Source of the DNA: Chloroflexota bacterium
GTDB lineage: Bacteria; Chloroflexota; Ktedonobacteria; Ktedonobacterales; Ktedonobacteraceae
NCBI GenBank assembly: GCA_902812455.1
Contig: CADDZH010000079.1
Coordinates: 1-24,669 of the forward strand
Direction of reading: 5' to 3'
DNA: 24,669 bases
Under the pieces are notes generated by a model. The model saw nothing but the letters and a program-made list of their open reading frames with translations. It was not told where the DNA came from and ran no database searches. Each line of letters begins with the position of its first letter. Positions within the stretch are counted from its first letter, which is position 1. A program made the position numbers and the translations under genes. Positions 13,816 to 21,302 of this stretch are shown here, piece after piece.

Positions 13816-15384
13816 GTGGATATCACCCTGACTCCAACAACCAACAGGCAGTGGTTTGGTCTGGTGGAAGAGTATTTACAGAAAAGTGAGCCAATCATCA
13901 ATGTTCACCGCGATGACTCTAGAAAGTTCGATGCCATTTTCATCGGCGGCGGCGCGGGCGGGCGCTTCGGCTCAAGCTACTTGCGTGCAATGGGTGGACG
14001 TCAACTCATCATTGATCGCTGGCCGTTCCTGGGCGGCAGTTGCCCTCACCAAGCGTGTGTGCCGCACCATCTGTTTTCTGAAGCGGCTCGCGAACTCGAC
14101 CTGATGCGCTGGTTCTCCGGCAAACTCTGGTTCCCCGACGCCACCAACCTGCGTGCCTCGATTCTCGAGGTAGTTAACCTTTTCAAGGCTGGGAGATCAA
14201 CCGCGCACGCCTTCATGAATTGGCAGTCTAAAGAGCAGCTTGACATCGAGTACATCCTGAACGCTGAGGCGACCGTCATTGACGACCACACGGTAGAAGC
14301 AGCGGGAGAGCGTTTCCAGGCGGATAATCTCGTGCTGGGAATTGGCGCTGCGCCTGAGCGGCCGGCTATTCCCGGTATGAACCTGCATGGCATCTATGAC
14401 TTCGCGGCCTTCATCGAGGAATTGGACTTCGAGCCGCAGCGCTGTGTCGTCATCGGCGGGTCGAAGACGGGCATCGAGTACGGTTCGTTCTTTCAGGCGG
14501 CTGGCTGCCCGACAACGATTGTTGCCCGCAAGCCGCTCATGCGCACATCCAGCCTGCATCATGTTGACGAAGACTTACGCTCATATGTCATCGATGGAAT
14601 GCGCAAACGCGGCATCCAGATCATCGAGGGGAGCGAACCGGTTGAGATCAAGGGCGACGGGGATGGCAATGTTCAGGCTGTGATCATCCGCGACATGCGC
14701 ACCGGCGCTGAGCAGACGCTGCCATGTGACTTCGTCTTCCTGGCGACGGGCGAACGCCCCCGCTCGGAACATTTCCAGAAAATTCTGGGCGTCGCTGTGG
14801 GCGAGAAGGGCGAAATTCTTGTCGATAAGCATATGCGGACCAACGTTCCCCACGTCTACGCGATCGGCGACCTGATCGGCCCCCCAATGGAGATGTTCAA
14901 GGCCCGCAAAGGCGGGGTGACAGCCGCGCGCAATATTATGGGTGATCCGTATGAGTTCGACTGGACAGATTACCCCGACTTCCTACATTCGACGTACGAG
15001 ATAAGCTGGGTGGGCCTCTCGGAAGAGGAGGCCAGGCAGCGCTACAGGCACGTGACCATCATCCAGATGCCGCCCAAGGGAGTGCCATACGAGGATATTC
15101 CGCTCCCCTGCGCAGAGGGTACCATGCTCTATGCCTTTATGTACCCGGAGCTTTCCGGTTTCCAGAAGGCGGTCATTGACAGCGATACGCGGCGCCTGCT
15201 CGGCTTCCATCATGTTGGTTTCGGAGCCAAGGACGCCTTCCAGTATCTCGATCACCTGCTGCGACGGCCAGAAGGCATGACCATCGACGAGCTGGGCAGC
15301 ATGAACGAGCTGTTCCTCAATCCAGAGCATTTTATCCAGCTCTGCCGCCTGCGTGCAGGTTCACCAGATCTGCGTGACCTGTAG
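13816..15384 (+). CDS. xecC: NADPH:2-ketopropyl-CoM carboxylase/oxidoreductase (2-KPCC)
   Basis: 522 residues from GTG 13816 (AGGAGG 9 bases upstream); Xanthobacter 2-KPCC has 523. A member of the disulfide oxidoreductase family: FAD motif IFIGGGAGGRFGSSY (41-55), redox pair Cys76/Cys81 in SCPHQACVPHH, NADPH motif VVIGGSKTG, FAD motif VYAIGDLIG. Residues diagnostic of 2-KPCC are all present: Phe500 and His505 in ELFLNPEHF, replacing the His-Glu pair of other family members, Arg50 and Arg364 (sulfonate contacts, equivalent to Arg56 and Arg365), and Met134 (equivalent to Met140). Reaction: reductive cleavage of 2-ketopropyl-CoM and carboxylation to acetoacetate, freeing CoM. Mercuric or dihydrolipoamide reductase, the likely automatic labels, would not have this Phe/His pair. 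Confidence 0.93.
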   Translation: MDITLTPTTNRQWFGLVEEYLQKSEPIINVHRDDSRKFDAIFIGGGAGGRFGSSYLRAMGGRQLIIDRWPFLGGSCPHQACVPHHLFSEAARELDLMRWFSGKLWFPDATNLRASILEVVNLFKAGRSTAHAFMNWQSKEQLDIEYILNAEATVIDDHTVEAAGERFQADNLVLGIGAAPERPAIPGMNLHGIYDFAAFIEELDFEPQRCVVIGGSKTGIEYGSFFQAAGCPTTIVARKPLMRTSSLHHVDEDLRSYVIDGMRKRGIQIIEGSEPVEIKGDGDGNVQAVIIRDMRTGAEQTLPCDFVFLATGERPRSEHFQKILGVAVGEKGEILVDKHMRTNVPHVYAIGDLIGPPMEMFKARKGGVTAARNIMGDPYEFDWTDYPDFLHSTYEISWVGLSEEEARQRYRHVTIIQMPPKGVPYEDIPLPCAEGTMLYAFMYPELSGFQKAVIDSDTRRLLGFHHVGFGAKDAFQYLDHLLRRPEGMTIDELGSMNELFLNPEHFIQLCRLRAGSPDLRDL

Positions 15385-15444
15385 TCATTCGCCTCTGTAG
15401 GCCAGAAGGCGAGCTGCGGGGGTATAAAGAAGTCCTGTGCTTGC

Positions 15445-15466
15445 CGTCGATGCTTCCGCATCGACG
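15445..15466 (+). repeat. Stem-loop with 9-bp perfect stem and TTCC tetraloop
   Basis: CGTCGATGC (15445-15453), loop TTCC, GCATCGACG (15458-15466). It lies between xecC and the next gene, about 25 bases before that gene's ribosome site. With no T-tract, an attenuator or mRNA processing/stability element is more likely than a full terminator; it may set apart the epoxide half from the CoM-synthesis half. Confidence 0.7.
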
Positions 15467-15493
15467 CAGAGCTGAAAAAGAAGGAGGGTAGGT

Positions 15494-16450
15494 ATGTTAC
15501 AAACCTCAAAGCCGTCCACCTGGCGGTCGGTACAGAACCTGGTTCCGCTGCCATATCGCCGTGTCAGTGTGCAGCCTTATCATGGGCCGATGACGGAAGA
15601 GGCGATCACCACCCTGCTCTTGAGCCGCGAAGCCTATCGCCGCACCGATTTCATCGTGCTGCGCGGGGAAAACGAGCAGACCGCTGTCGTCAGTATCACA
15701 CGCGCGGAAAGCGAGCCGCTCTTTTCTCCCATCACGTCCGTGGAAGTGCTGGCATTTCCGGAGACGTGTGCGTTCGTCAAGCGCGAGGAGGTTGATACCT
15801 CCAACCGTTCCGCGCTGGCAGAGGTGGCGCACGAACTCGGTATTGGCCCGCAGGGAACGGTGGTTGTCCAGGGCCTCTACGATCACGTCAATTTCATTTA
15901 CCATCCCAACCCGCTGGTCGTGCACGTGGTTGAAGTCGCCCCGCCGGAGCCGCCCAAATTATACGGCCTGGCAAAGCAGGTGTTGAGCTATGCCGACCTG
16001 CCGCCCATGCGGCTCGAATTAGAACGTATCGAGGTGCGCGACCTGGCCGAACAAGTCCGTCCCGCCGCCTACCTTGTGCCCTGCCGCTCCGGCGGCTTAG
16101 ACGAGCTGCCCGCGGAGGTGTACTTCCTGGACGAGCACCCAGCGCGGCATGACTGGGTCATGATCGGCTGCGAGCGCAGTCTGCAATTCCACCGCCACTT
16201 TTACGGAGAGGAACCGCCGCGCGTTGAGATGTGCCCGCGGCGTATAGCCGGTCAGCGCGGCGAGCCGACGCTGGTCAAATGTTGCCTGCTGGAGACGCAT
16301 ATCGAACAAGATCAGCAGGTGATGGTTGTGCCCTGGGGAGCAGACCTGGCGATGGTCGAGGCCGCGCTGCGTAAACTATCAGAGAAGATGCCTTTGCGCT
16401 CTGCCAAGGGTGAAGCAGTAGACGCGGAGCAGCAGGACAGAGCAGAATAG
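15494..16450 (+). CDS. Uncharacterised Cys-containing protein in CoM cluster
   Basis: 318 residues; ATG preceded by a strong AAGGAGGG. I do not recognise the family. It appears soluble, with no signal peptide or membrane segment. Visible features: a hydrophobic beta-rich middle with LYDHVNFIYHPNPLVVHVVE (129-148), then PCRSGGLDELPAEVYFLDEHP (Cys197), MIGCERSL (Cys226), EMCPRR (Cys247) and LVKCCLLE (Cys263/264), plus several His (HRHF). The Cys/His placement would allow metal or cluster binding, though no classical CxxC is present. It is 13 bp upstream of the phosphosulfolactate synthase gene and heads the CoM-biosynthesis half, so a role in CoM synthesis (one of the later steps) or in handling of CoM intermediates is a reasonable inference. 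Confidence 0.75.
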   Translation: MLQTSKPSTWRSVQNLVPLPYRRVSVQPYHGPMTEEAITTLLLSREAYRRTDFIVLRGENEQTAVVSITRAESEPLFSPITSVEVLAFPETCAFVKREEVDTSNRSALAEVAHELGIGPQGTVVVQGLYDHVNFIYHPNPLVVHVVEVAPPEPPKLYGLAKQVLSYADLPPMRLELERIEVRDLAEQVRPAAYLVPCRSGGLDELPAEVYFLDEHPARHDWVMIGCERSLQFHRHFYGEEPPRVEMCPRRIAGQRGEPTLVKCCLLETHIEQDQQVMVVPWGADLAMVEAALRKLSEKMPLRSAKGEAVDAEQQDRAE

Positions 16451-16463
16451 AAGGAGATGCACT

Positions 16464-17351
16464 ATGCGTGAACTGGCTTGGGCCCATGTCGTTGATGGGC
16501 TGCTTAGCGGGCGCACACAGCCGCCGCGCAAGAATGGAATAACCATGGTCATCGACAAAGGACATGGCCCCGCCGCAACCGCCGATATGCTTGAGATGTG
16601 CGGCGATGTGATTGACCACTGGAAATGCACCTTCGGTACCTCGGCTTTCGTCCCCGCGGATGTCCTGCGCCACAAACTGCTGCTATTGACGGCGCATGGT
16701 ATTCTCACCTATCCCGGGGGGACGCTGCTCGAAGTCGCTATCGTGCAGGGTAGCTGCCGCGTCTTCATGCAGCATGCGCATAAGCTGGGGTTCAGCGCGG
16801 TAGAGATCTCGGATGGCACGATCCCATTGCCGCCGCACCGCAGGCGCAACGTGATCCGCTGCGCCCTCGATCACGGGCTAATAGCGATTACCGAGGTGGG
16901 GAAGAAAGATCCTGCGCGGCAGCCGTCAGCTGTTGAACTGGCGGAACAGGCGCTGCAGGACCTCGATTGGGGCGCGGTTTACGTCACCGTCGAGTCACGT
17001 GAATCGGGCAAGGGCATCGGCATCTATGATGAACATGGAGCGGTACGCGCCGAAGCGCTAGCAGCCATATGCGAACGCATGGGAGCTCAGGCTGAGCGTC
17101 TGATCTGGGAAGCGCCGCTCAAGAATCAGCAGGCGTACCTGATCCAGCAATTCGGCCCGAACGTCAACCTGGGAAACATCCCGTCAGGCGAAGTGCTGGC
17201 GCTTGAGGCACTGCGCACCGGCTTGCGCTTCGAGACATTCTCTCGCATTGCTGAAGAACTGGAGCGCCAGGGCAAGTGGAACCCGGAGTTGATCGAGGAG
17301 ACTTCGGCGGCCGAACGCTCACCGATGAGCACGCCCCCAGGCAGAGAATAG
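16464..17351 (+). CDS. comA: Phosphosulfolactate synthase (ComA family)
   Basis: 295 residues, ATG preceded by AGAAGGAG. ComA family motifs throughout: PRKNGITMVIDKGHG (21-35), FGTS (57-60), YPGGTLLEVA (83-92), VEISDGTIPLP (113-123), TEVGKKD (143-149), VESRESGKGIGI (176-187), EAPLKNQQAYLI (216-227) and FGPNVNLGNIPSG (230-242). Reaction: adds sulfite to phosphoenolpyruvate giving phosphosulfolactate, the first step of coenzyme M synthesis in methanogens and in Xanthobacter (XcbB1). About 40 residues longer than the archaeal enzyme, with extra sequence at both ends. A role in sulfolactate metabolism (as in Bacillus YitD) is the alternative, but the CoM-using neighbours argue for CoM. Confidence 0.92.
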   Translation: MRELAWAHVVDGLLSGRTQPPRKNGITMVIDKGHGPAATADMLEMCGDVIDHWKCTFGTSAFVPADVLRHKLLLLTAHGILTYPGGTLLEVAIVQGSCRVFMQHAHKLGFSAVEISDGTIPLPPHRRRNVIRCALDHGLIAITEVGKKDPARQPSAVELAEQALQDLDWGAVYVTVESRESGKGIGIYDEHGAVRAEALAAICERMGAQAERLIWEAPLKNQQAYLIQQFGPNVNLGNIPSGEVLALEALRTGLRFETFSRIAEELERQGKWNPELIEETSAAERSPMSTPPGRE

Positions 17352-17369
17352 ATAGAAGGGAATACGCCC

Positions 17370-18941
17370 ATGGCACACTCCGATGGCTCATCTCCCCTGG
17401 AGAGCCAATCCATGACGCCTACTCAATCCTCGTCCGTTCTGGGTGTAGGCAGCAGGCTGGCGGCAGGTCCGGCTGAAGTGCTGGTAAAGACGGCGTTCGC
17501 ACGCGAACTGGCAGATCAACAGGCGCTCTTTACGGGTATGAGCCTGGCAGACCTTGCATACACGGTCATGCTGATCGAGTCAAGGGTAATACCGCCGACT
17601 GAGGGTGCCTCGCTTCTGTCGGCCCTGCTTGCCCTGCATACGTCCCCTGCCGAGTTCACGCCGAAAGCTGAACTGGGCGATCTCTATACCAATCGTGAAG
17701 CCTGGTTAGCGGCGCATACTCCTGCCGTCGGCTGGCTTGGTGCCGGGCGTGCACGGCGGGAGGCAACCACTACCGGCTATCGCATCCTCGTGCGCTCGTC
17801 TCTCCTCACCTTTGCCGATGCTTTAATTGGGGCCGGTAACGCACTCGTTGAGCGAGCAGAAGAACATCGCGCCTCGCTCATGGCCGACTATACCTATCTG
17901 CAGCCTGCACAGCCAACGACTTTCGGGCACTACCTGCTGGGATTCGCCTACCCGCTCCTGCGCGACCTCGAGCGCCTGCGGGCGCTCTACGGCCGTGCCA
18001 ATCTCAGCCCTGCCGGCTGCGGCAGCGTCAACGGCTCACGCATACCGCAGGATCGTTGGAGGCTCGCCGAGCTGCTCGGGTTCGACGGGCTGGCCCACCA
18101 CGCGCGTGATGCCATGTGGCAGCCCGATGGCTCCAGCGAGACGCTGTCCACCATTGTGATGGCGCTCGTCAACCTGGATCGGCTGGCGGAAGACCTGCAA
18201 ATCTTCGCCACCGCCGAATTTGCACTGGTAGAACTGGCCGATAGGCATTCACGGGCCAGCGTCATCATGCCACAGAAAAAGAACCCGTACGCGCTCAACT
18301 ATATACGCGGGGCAACGAATGAAGTGAGCGGTACGCTGACAACCATAATCGCGCTGGGGCGTACCCCTTCGGGACAGGTTGACAACCGCGTGTTTGCCTA
18401 TGGAGACGTGCCGCGTGCCCTGGAACTGGCCAGCGGTGCCACGAGCCTGATGGCGGATGTACTCAAAGGGCTGCATTTCAACACATCCCTGGCCGAGGTA
18501 CGGCTGGCCGATGGGTTCGCTACCGCCACCGATCTGGCAGAGACAATCACCCTTGAAACCGGGCTGGATTTTCGCACGGCACATCGCATTGTCGGACGCC
18601 TGGTACGCGAGGCGGCACAGGTCAGCCGCCCCCTGCGGGAACTTAGCGGCGAAGACCTGGACGCGGCTGCACAGGCCATCATCCAGCGCCCACTGTATCT
18701 CTCAAGCGAAGCATTGGCGCAGGCACTGAACCCTGCAACCGCAGTTGCTGCACGCCAGGGCACAGGCGGAGCGGCGCCGGAGCCTTTTGCAGCTATGGTG
18801 AGTGAGTGCCGCGCGACACTCTCGGCGCATGCAGCCTGGCAGCAAGAGATGGCAGCGCGTATCAGGAGGGCTGAAGAGGCTCTGCTGCACCGTGCACACG
18901 AACTAGCTGGAGATGGAGAGACTATATGCCAGTCCACATGA
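17370..18941 (+). CDS. xcbC: Argininosuccinate lyase-like AFS enzyme (XcbC-like, CoM synthesis)
   Basis: 523 residues; ATG preceded by AGAAGGGAA. Aspartase/fumarase superfamily with argininosuccinate lyase-like order: ELGDLYTNREAW and GAGRARREATTTG where ASL has its HTGRSRND region, DYTYLQPAQPTTFGHYLL for the second conserved block, and the signature ASVIMPQKKNP (296-306) with the catalytic Ser297. Key change: the active-site His of the Y-T-H-L-Q motif of ASL is Tyr176. This and the altered HTGRSRND segment argue against true argininosuccinate lyase. By position next to comA it corresponds to XcbC1, which eliminates phosphate from phosphosulfolactate to give sulfoacrylate in Xanthobacter. Which of the two AFS genes here does that is not certain. 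It ends overlapping the following gene. Confidence 0.8.
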   Translation: MAHSDGSSPLESQSMTPTQSSSVLGVGSRLAAGPAEVLVKTAFARELADQQALFTGMSLADLAYTVMLIESRVIPPTEGASLLSALLALHTSPAEFTPKAELGDLYTNREAWLAAHTPAVGWLGAGRARREATTTGYRILVRSSLLTFADALIGAGNALVERAEEHRASLMADYTYLQPAQPTTFGHYLLGFAYPLLRDLERLRALYGRANLSPAGCGSVNGSRIPQDRWRLAELLGFDGLAHHARDAMWQPDGSSETLSTIVMALVNLDRLAEDLQIFATAEFALVELADRHSRASVIMPQKKNPYALNYIRGATNEVSGTLTTIIALGRTPSGQVDNRVFAYGDVPRALELASGATSLMADVLKGLHFNTSLAEVRLADGFATATDLAETITLETGLDFRTAHRIVGRLVREAAQVSRPLRELSGEDLDAAAQAIIQRPLYLSSEALAQALNPATAVAARQGTGGAAPEPFAAMVSECRATLSAHAAWQQEMAARIRRAEEALLHRAHELAGDGETICQST

Positions 18942-20299
18942 TCGATTCACTGATTTACCAGAACTCCTGGGGCACGCCTGAAATGCGTGCCATCTTTGAT
19001 GATGTACCTCGGACACGCTCGTGGCTGGAAATCCTGGCAGTGCTGGCAGAGACACAGGGCGAGTTTGGCCTCATTCCCCAGGATGCGGCGCGGGAGGTAG
19101 CCACGATCTGCCGCAGCGTTGAACTCGATACAGCTTTCTTTGAAGAAGTACGCGCAAGCTTTGAAGCAACCAACCATTCTACGCTTGGCCTGATCCGCGC
19201 ACTCCAGCGGCGCTGCCCTGGCGATAGCGGAGAGTGGGTCTATTACGGGGCAACGGTGCAGGATATCACCGACACCTGGACCGCACTGGCGCTGCGACAG
19301 GTGCGCGAGATTGTGCAACGAGAACTGAAGGAAATCGAGGCGAATCTGGCCCGGTTGGCGGCCGAGCAGCGTGACACCGTCATGGGAGGGCGCACACATG
19401 GACAACTCGGCCTGCCCATCACCTTCGGCTTCAAGGCTGCTGGATGGGCTATGGAAGTGCAGCGGCACCGCCGGCGGCTGGCTGAACTGGCACCGCGCAT
19501 GGATGTCGGGCAGCTGGCAGGCGGCGTCGGCAGCCTCTCATCGCTTGGCCCGCGGGCGCTAGAACTGCAAAAGCGTTTCCTGGCAAGGCTGGAGTTGGGC
19601 GCGCCGGCCATTTCATGGACAACTGCCCGCGATGGGCTTGCCGAGTGGTTCAATGTCCTGGCCCTGATCGCTGCCACCGGCGATAAGATCGGTCAGGAAA
19701 TCTACAATTTGCAGCGCCCGGAGATCGGCGAGGTGAGCGAGGGATTTGTGGCAGGTACGGTTGGCAGTATCACCATGCCGCATAAACGCAATCCTGAAAT
19801 TGCCGAACACCTGGGCACGCTTGCCCGCGTTGTCCGTCATAATGCGGCGATGCAGGCGGAAAGCCTGGTACACGATCATGAACGTGATGGGCGCTCCTGG
19901 AAAGCCGAATGGGCGAGCGTAGCCGAAACCTGTCTGGCGACCGGCAAACTCCTCTCGCTGCTGCGCACACTCACAGCGAACCTGGTGGTGCATCCCGAGC
20001 GCATGCTGGCCAATCTGGAGGCAACGGGCGGCTTCGTGCTCTCTGAGGCGGTCATGCTGGCCCTGGCAGCACACATCGGCAAACAGAGCGCCCACACCCT
20101 CGTCTATGAAACGGCAATAGCCGCGCATGCTCAAGGACGTGGACTCAAGGAAGCCATCCTGGATAATCCACAGATTTGCGCTCATCTTTCACGTGAGGAA
20201 ATCGAAGCGCTCTTCGATTACAAACAGCATACCGGTCAGTGCGGGGCGATGGTCGATCAGGTCCTCGTAGAGCTGAGGAACGGCGATGAACTCAAGTGA
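18926..20299 (+). CDS. xcbD: Adenylosuccinate lyase/carboxymuconate cycloisomerase-like AFS enzyme (XcbD-like)
   Basis: 457 residues from ATG 18926 (GGAGATGGAGAG just upstream); ATG 18938, which forms an ATGA overlap with the previous stop, is an alternative start. Superfamily motifs: GGRTHGQLGLPITFGFK (154-170) with His158 retained, and the signature GSITMPHKRNPE (279-290) with Ser280 and Lys286. The family includes adenylosuccinate lyase, 3-carboxy-cis,cis-muconate cycloisomerase and similar enzymes. Position as second AFS member after comA matches XcbD1 of the bacterial CoM pathway. The published pathway goes on from sulfoacrylate by decarboxylation, thiolation and reduction; I cannot assign the exact step to this protein from sequence. 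Overlaps the PLP-enzyme gene by 14 bp. Confidence 0.8.
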   Translation: MPVHMIDSLIYQNSWGTPEMRAIFDDVPRTRSWLEILAVLAETQGEFGLIPQDAAREVATICRSVELDTAFFEEVRASFEATNHSTLGLIRALQRRCPGDSGEWVYYGATVQDITDTWTALALRQVREIVQRELKEIEANLARLAAEQRDTVMGGRTHGQLGLPITFGFKAAGWAMEVQRHRRRLAELAPRMDVGQLAGGVGSLSSLGPRALELQKRFLARLELGAPAISWTTARDGLAEWFNVLALIAATGDKIGQEIYNLQRPEIGEVSEGFVAGTVGSITMPHKRNPEIAEHLGTLARVVRHNAAMQAESLVHDHERDGRSWKAEWASVAETCLATGKLLSLLRTLTANLVVHPERMLANLEATGGFVLSEAVMLALAAHIGKQSAHTLVYETAIAAHAQGRGLKEAILDNPQICAHLSREEIEALFDYKQHTGQCGAMVDQVLVELRNGDELK

Positions 20300-21302
20300 A
20301 CTGGATAAACTGGGCCTCTCGACAATGCCGCGTGTCCGCCTGGCATGCTTGCCAACACCGTTGATGGAAGCCCAAAGGCTGGCGGCGAAAATTGGTGGCC
20401 CGAGACTGTGGATCAAGCGCGACGATCTGACAGGCTTCGGATTCGGTGGGAATAAGATACGAGGACTGGAGTTCCTGCTGGCAGATGCCCTGGCGCAGGG
20501 AGCTGATACCCTTGTCACGGGCGCGGGGCCACAATCGAACTATGTGCGTGCAACGGCCGGGGCGGCCACCCACGCAGGTCTGGCGATGGTGGCAATCTAC
20601 TCCGGCACACGACCACTGAAAGTTGAGGGCAATTATCGCTTGACTTGCCTGCTAGGTGCGGAGGTACGCTTTACCGGCAGTCCAGATCGGGCTTCGGTGG
20701 ACGGAGCGATTGAAGCGACAGCACGGGAATTACTTTCGGTTGGGCGACGACCCTATGCTATCCCACGCGGAGGAGCCTGTGTCCTCGGCACACTTGGCTA
20801 TGTCCAGGCCGCATATGAACTGGCCGAACAATGTGCTGCTCAGCGTATCGTGCCGGATGCTCTAGTGCTGGCAACCGGTTCCTGTGGCACTCAGGCCGGG
20901 TTACTGGCCGGTATGCGGGCGCTAGGACTGCCGTGGCGGATTGAGGGCTTTACCGTCAGCAGACCGGCGGAGGAAGCGCAGAGGCGAGTATATGCCTTCG
21001 CACAAGCTGCGCTGAGCCGATTGGGGGTGGCCCAGATCATCTCTCCGCAAGACGTGATTGTTCACGGCGGATTCCTTGGTCCTGGCTATGGTGTACCGAC
21101 AGCGGAAGGTGCCGCAGCTATCCGATTGGCCGCACGCTGCGAGGGCATCTTCCTCGATCCGACATACACAGGAAAGGCATTAGCCGGGTTAATGGCACAC
21201 AGCCGCGCCGGGCGCTTCCGGCGCGATGAGACAGTTGTGTTCTTGCATACCGGCGGCGAACCGGCATTGTTCGTTGGAGAAGGGAGCTGGCTCAATGACT
21301 AA
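20286..21302 (+). CDS. xcbE: D-cysteine desulfhydrase-like PLP enzyme (XcbE-like)
   Basis: 338 residues. Fold type II PLP enzyme of the ACC deaminase/D-cysteine desulfhydrase family: LWIKRDDLTG (41-50), Schiff-base Lys57 in GGNKIRG, phosphate loop TGSCGTQAGL (197-206), and HTGGEPALF near the C-terminus. Two changes in places that are normally invariant: SN-H becomes SNY (Tyr86) and the GSGGT loop has Cys200. These suggest new chemistry. By position it corresponds to XcbE1, the PLP member of the bacterial CoM pathway, and may take part in sulfur (thiol) introduction. The start overlaps the previous gene by 14 bp and the stop overlaps the next start by 8 bp, so the run of genes is translationally coupled. 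Ordinary D-cysteine desulfhydrase is the alternative. Confidence 0.82.
   Translation: MNSSELDKLGLSTMPRVRLACLPTPLMEAQRLAAKIGGPRLWIKRDDLTGFGFGGNKIRGLEFLLADALAQGADTLVTGAGPQSNYVRATAGAATHAGLAMVAIYSGTRPLKVEGNYRLTCLLGAEVRFTGSPDRASVDGAIEATARELLSVGRRPYAIPRGGACVLGTLGYVQAAYELAEQCAAQRIVPDALVLATGSCGTQAGLLAGMRALGLPWRIEGFTVSRPAEEAQRRVYAFAQAALSRLGVAQIISPQDVIVHGGFLGPGYGVPTAEGAAAIRLAARCEGIFLDPTYTGKALAGLMAHSRAGRFRRDETVVFLHTGGEPALFVGEGSWLND

Noticed and set aside
13816..15384. Mercuric reductase or dihydrolipoamide dehydrogenase
   Set aside because: The C-terminal His-Glu pair is replaced by Phe/His as in 2-KPCC, and no mer or lipoyl-complex genes are nearby.
17370..18941. Housekeeping argininosuccinate lyase
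   Set aside because: The active-site His is Tyr, the HTGRSRND-like block is altered, and no arginine genes are near.
18926..20299. Housekeeping adenylosuccinate lyase or protocatechuate-pathway cycloisomerase
   Set aside because: No purine or protocatechuate genes around; it overlaps genes on both sides that belong to CoM synthesis.
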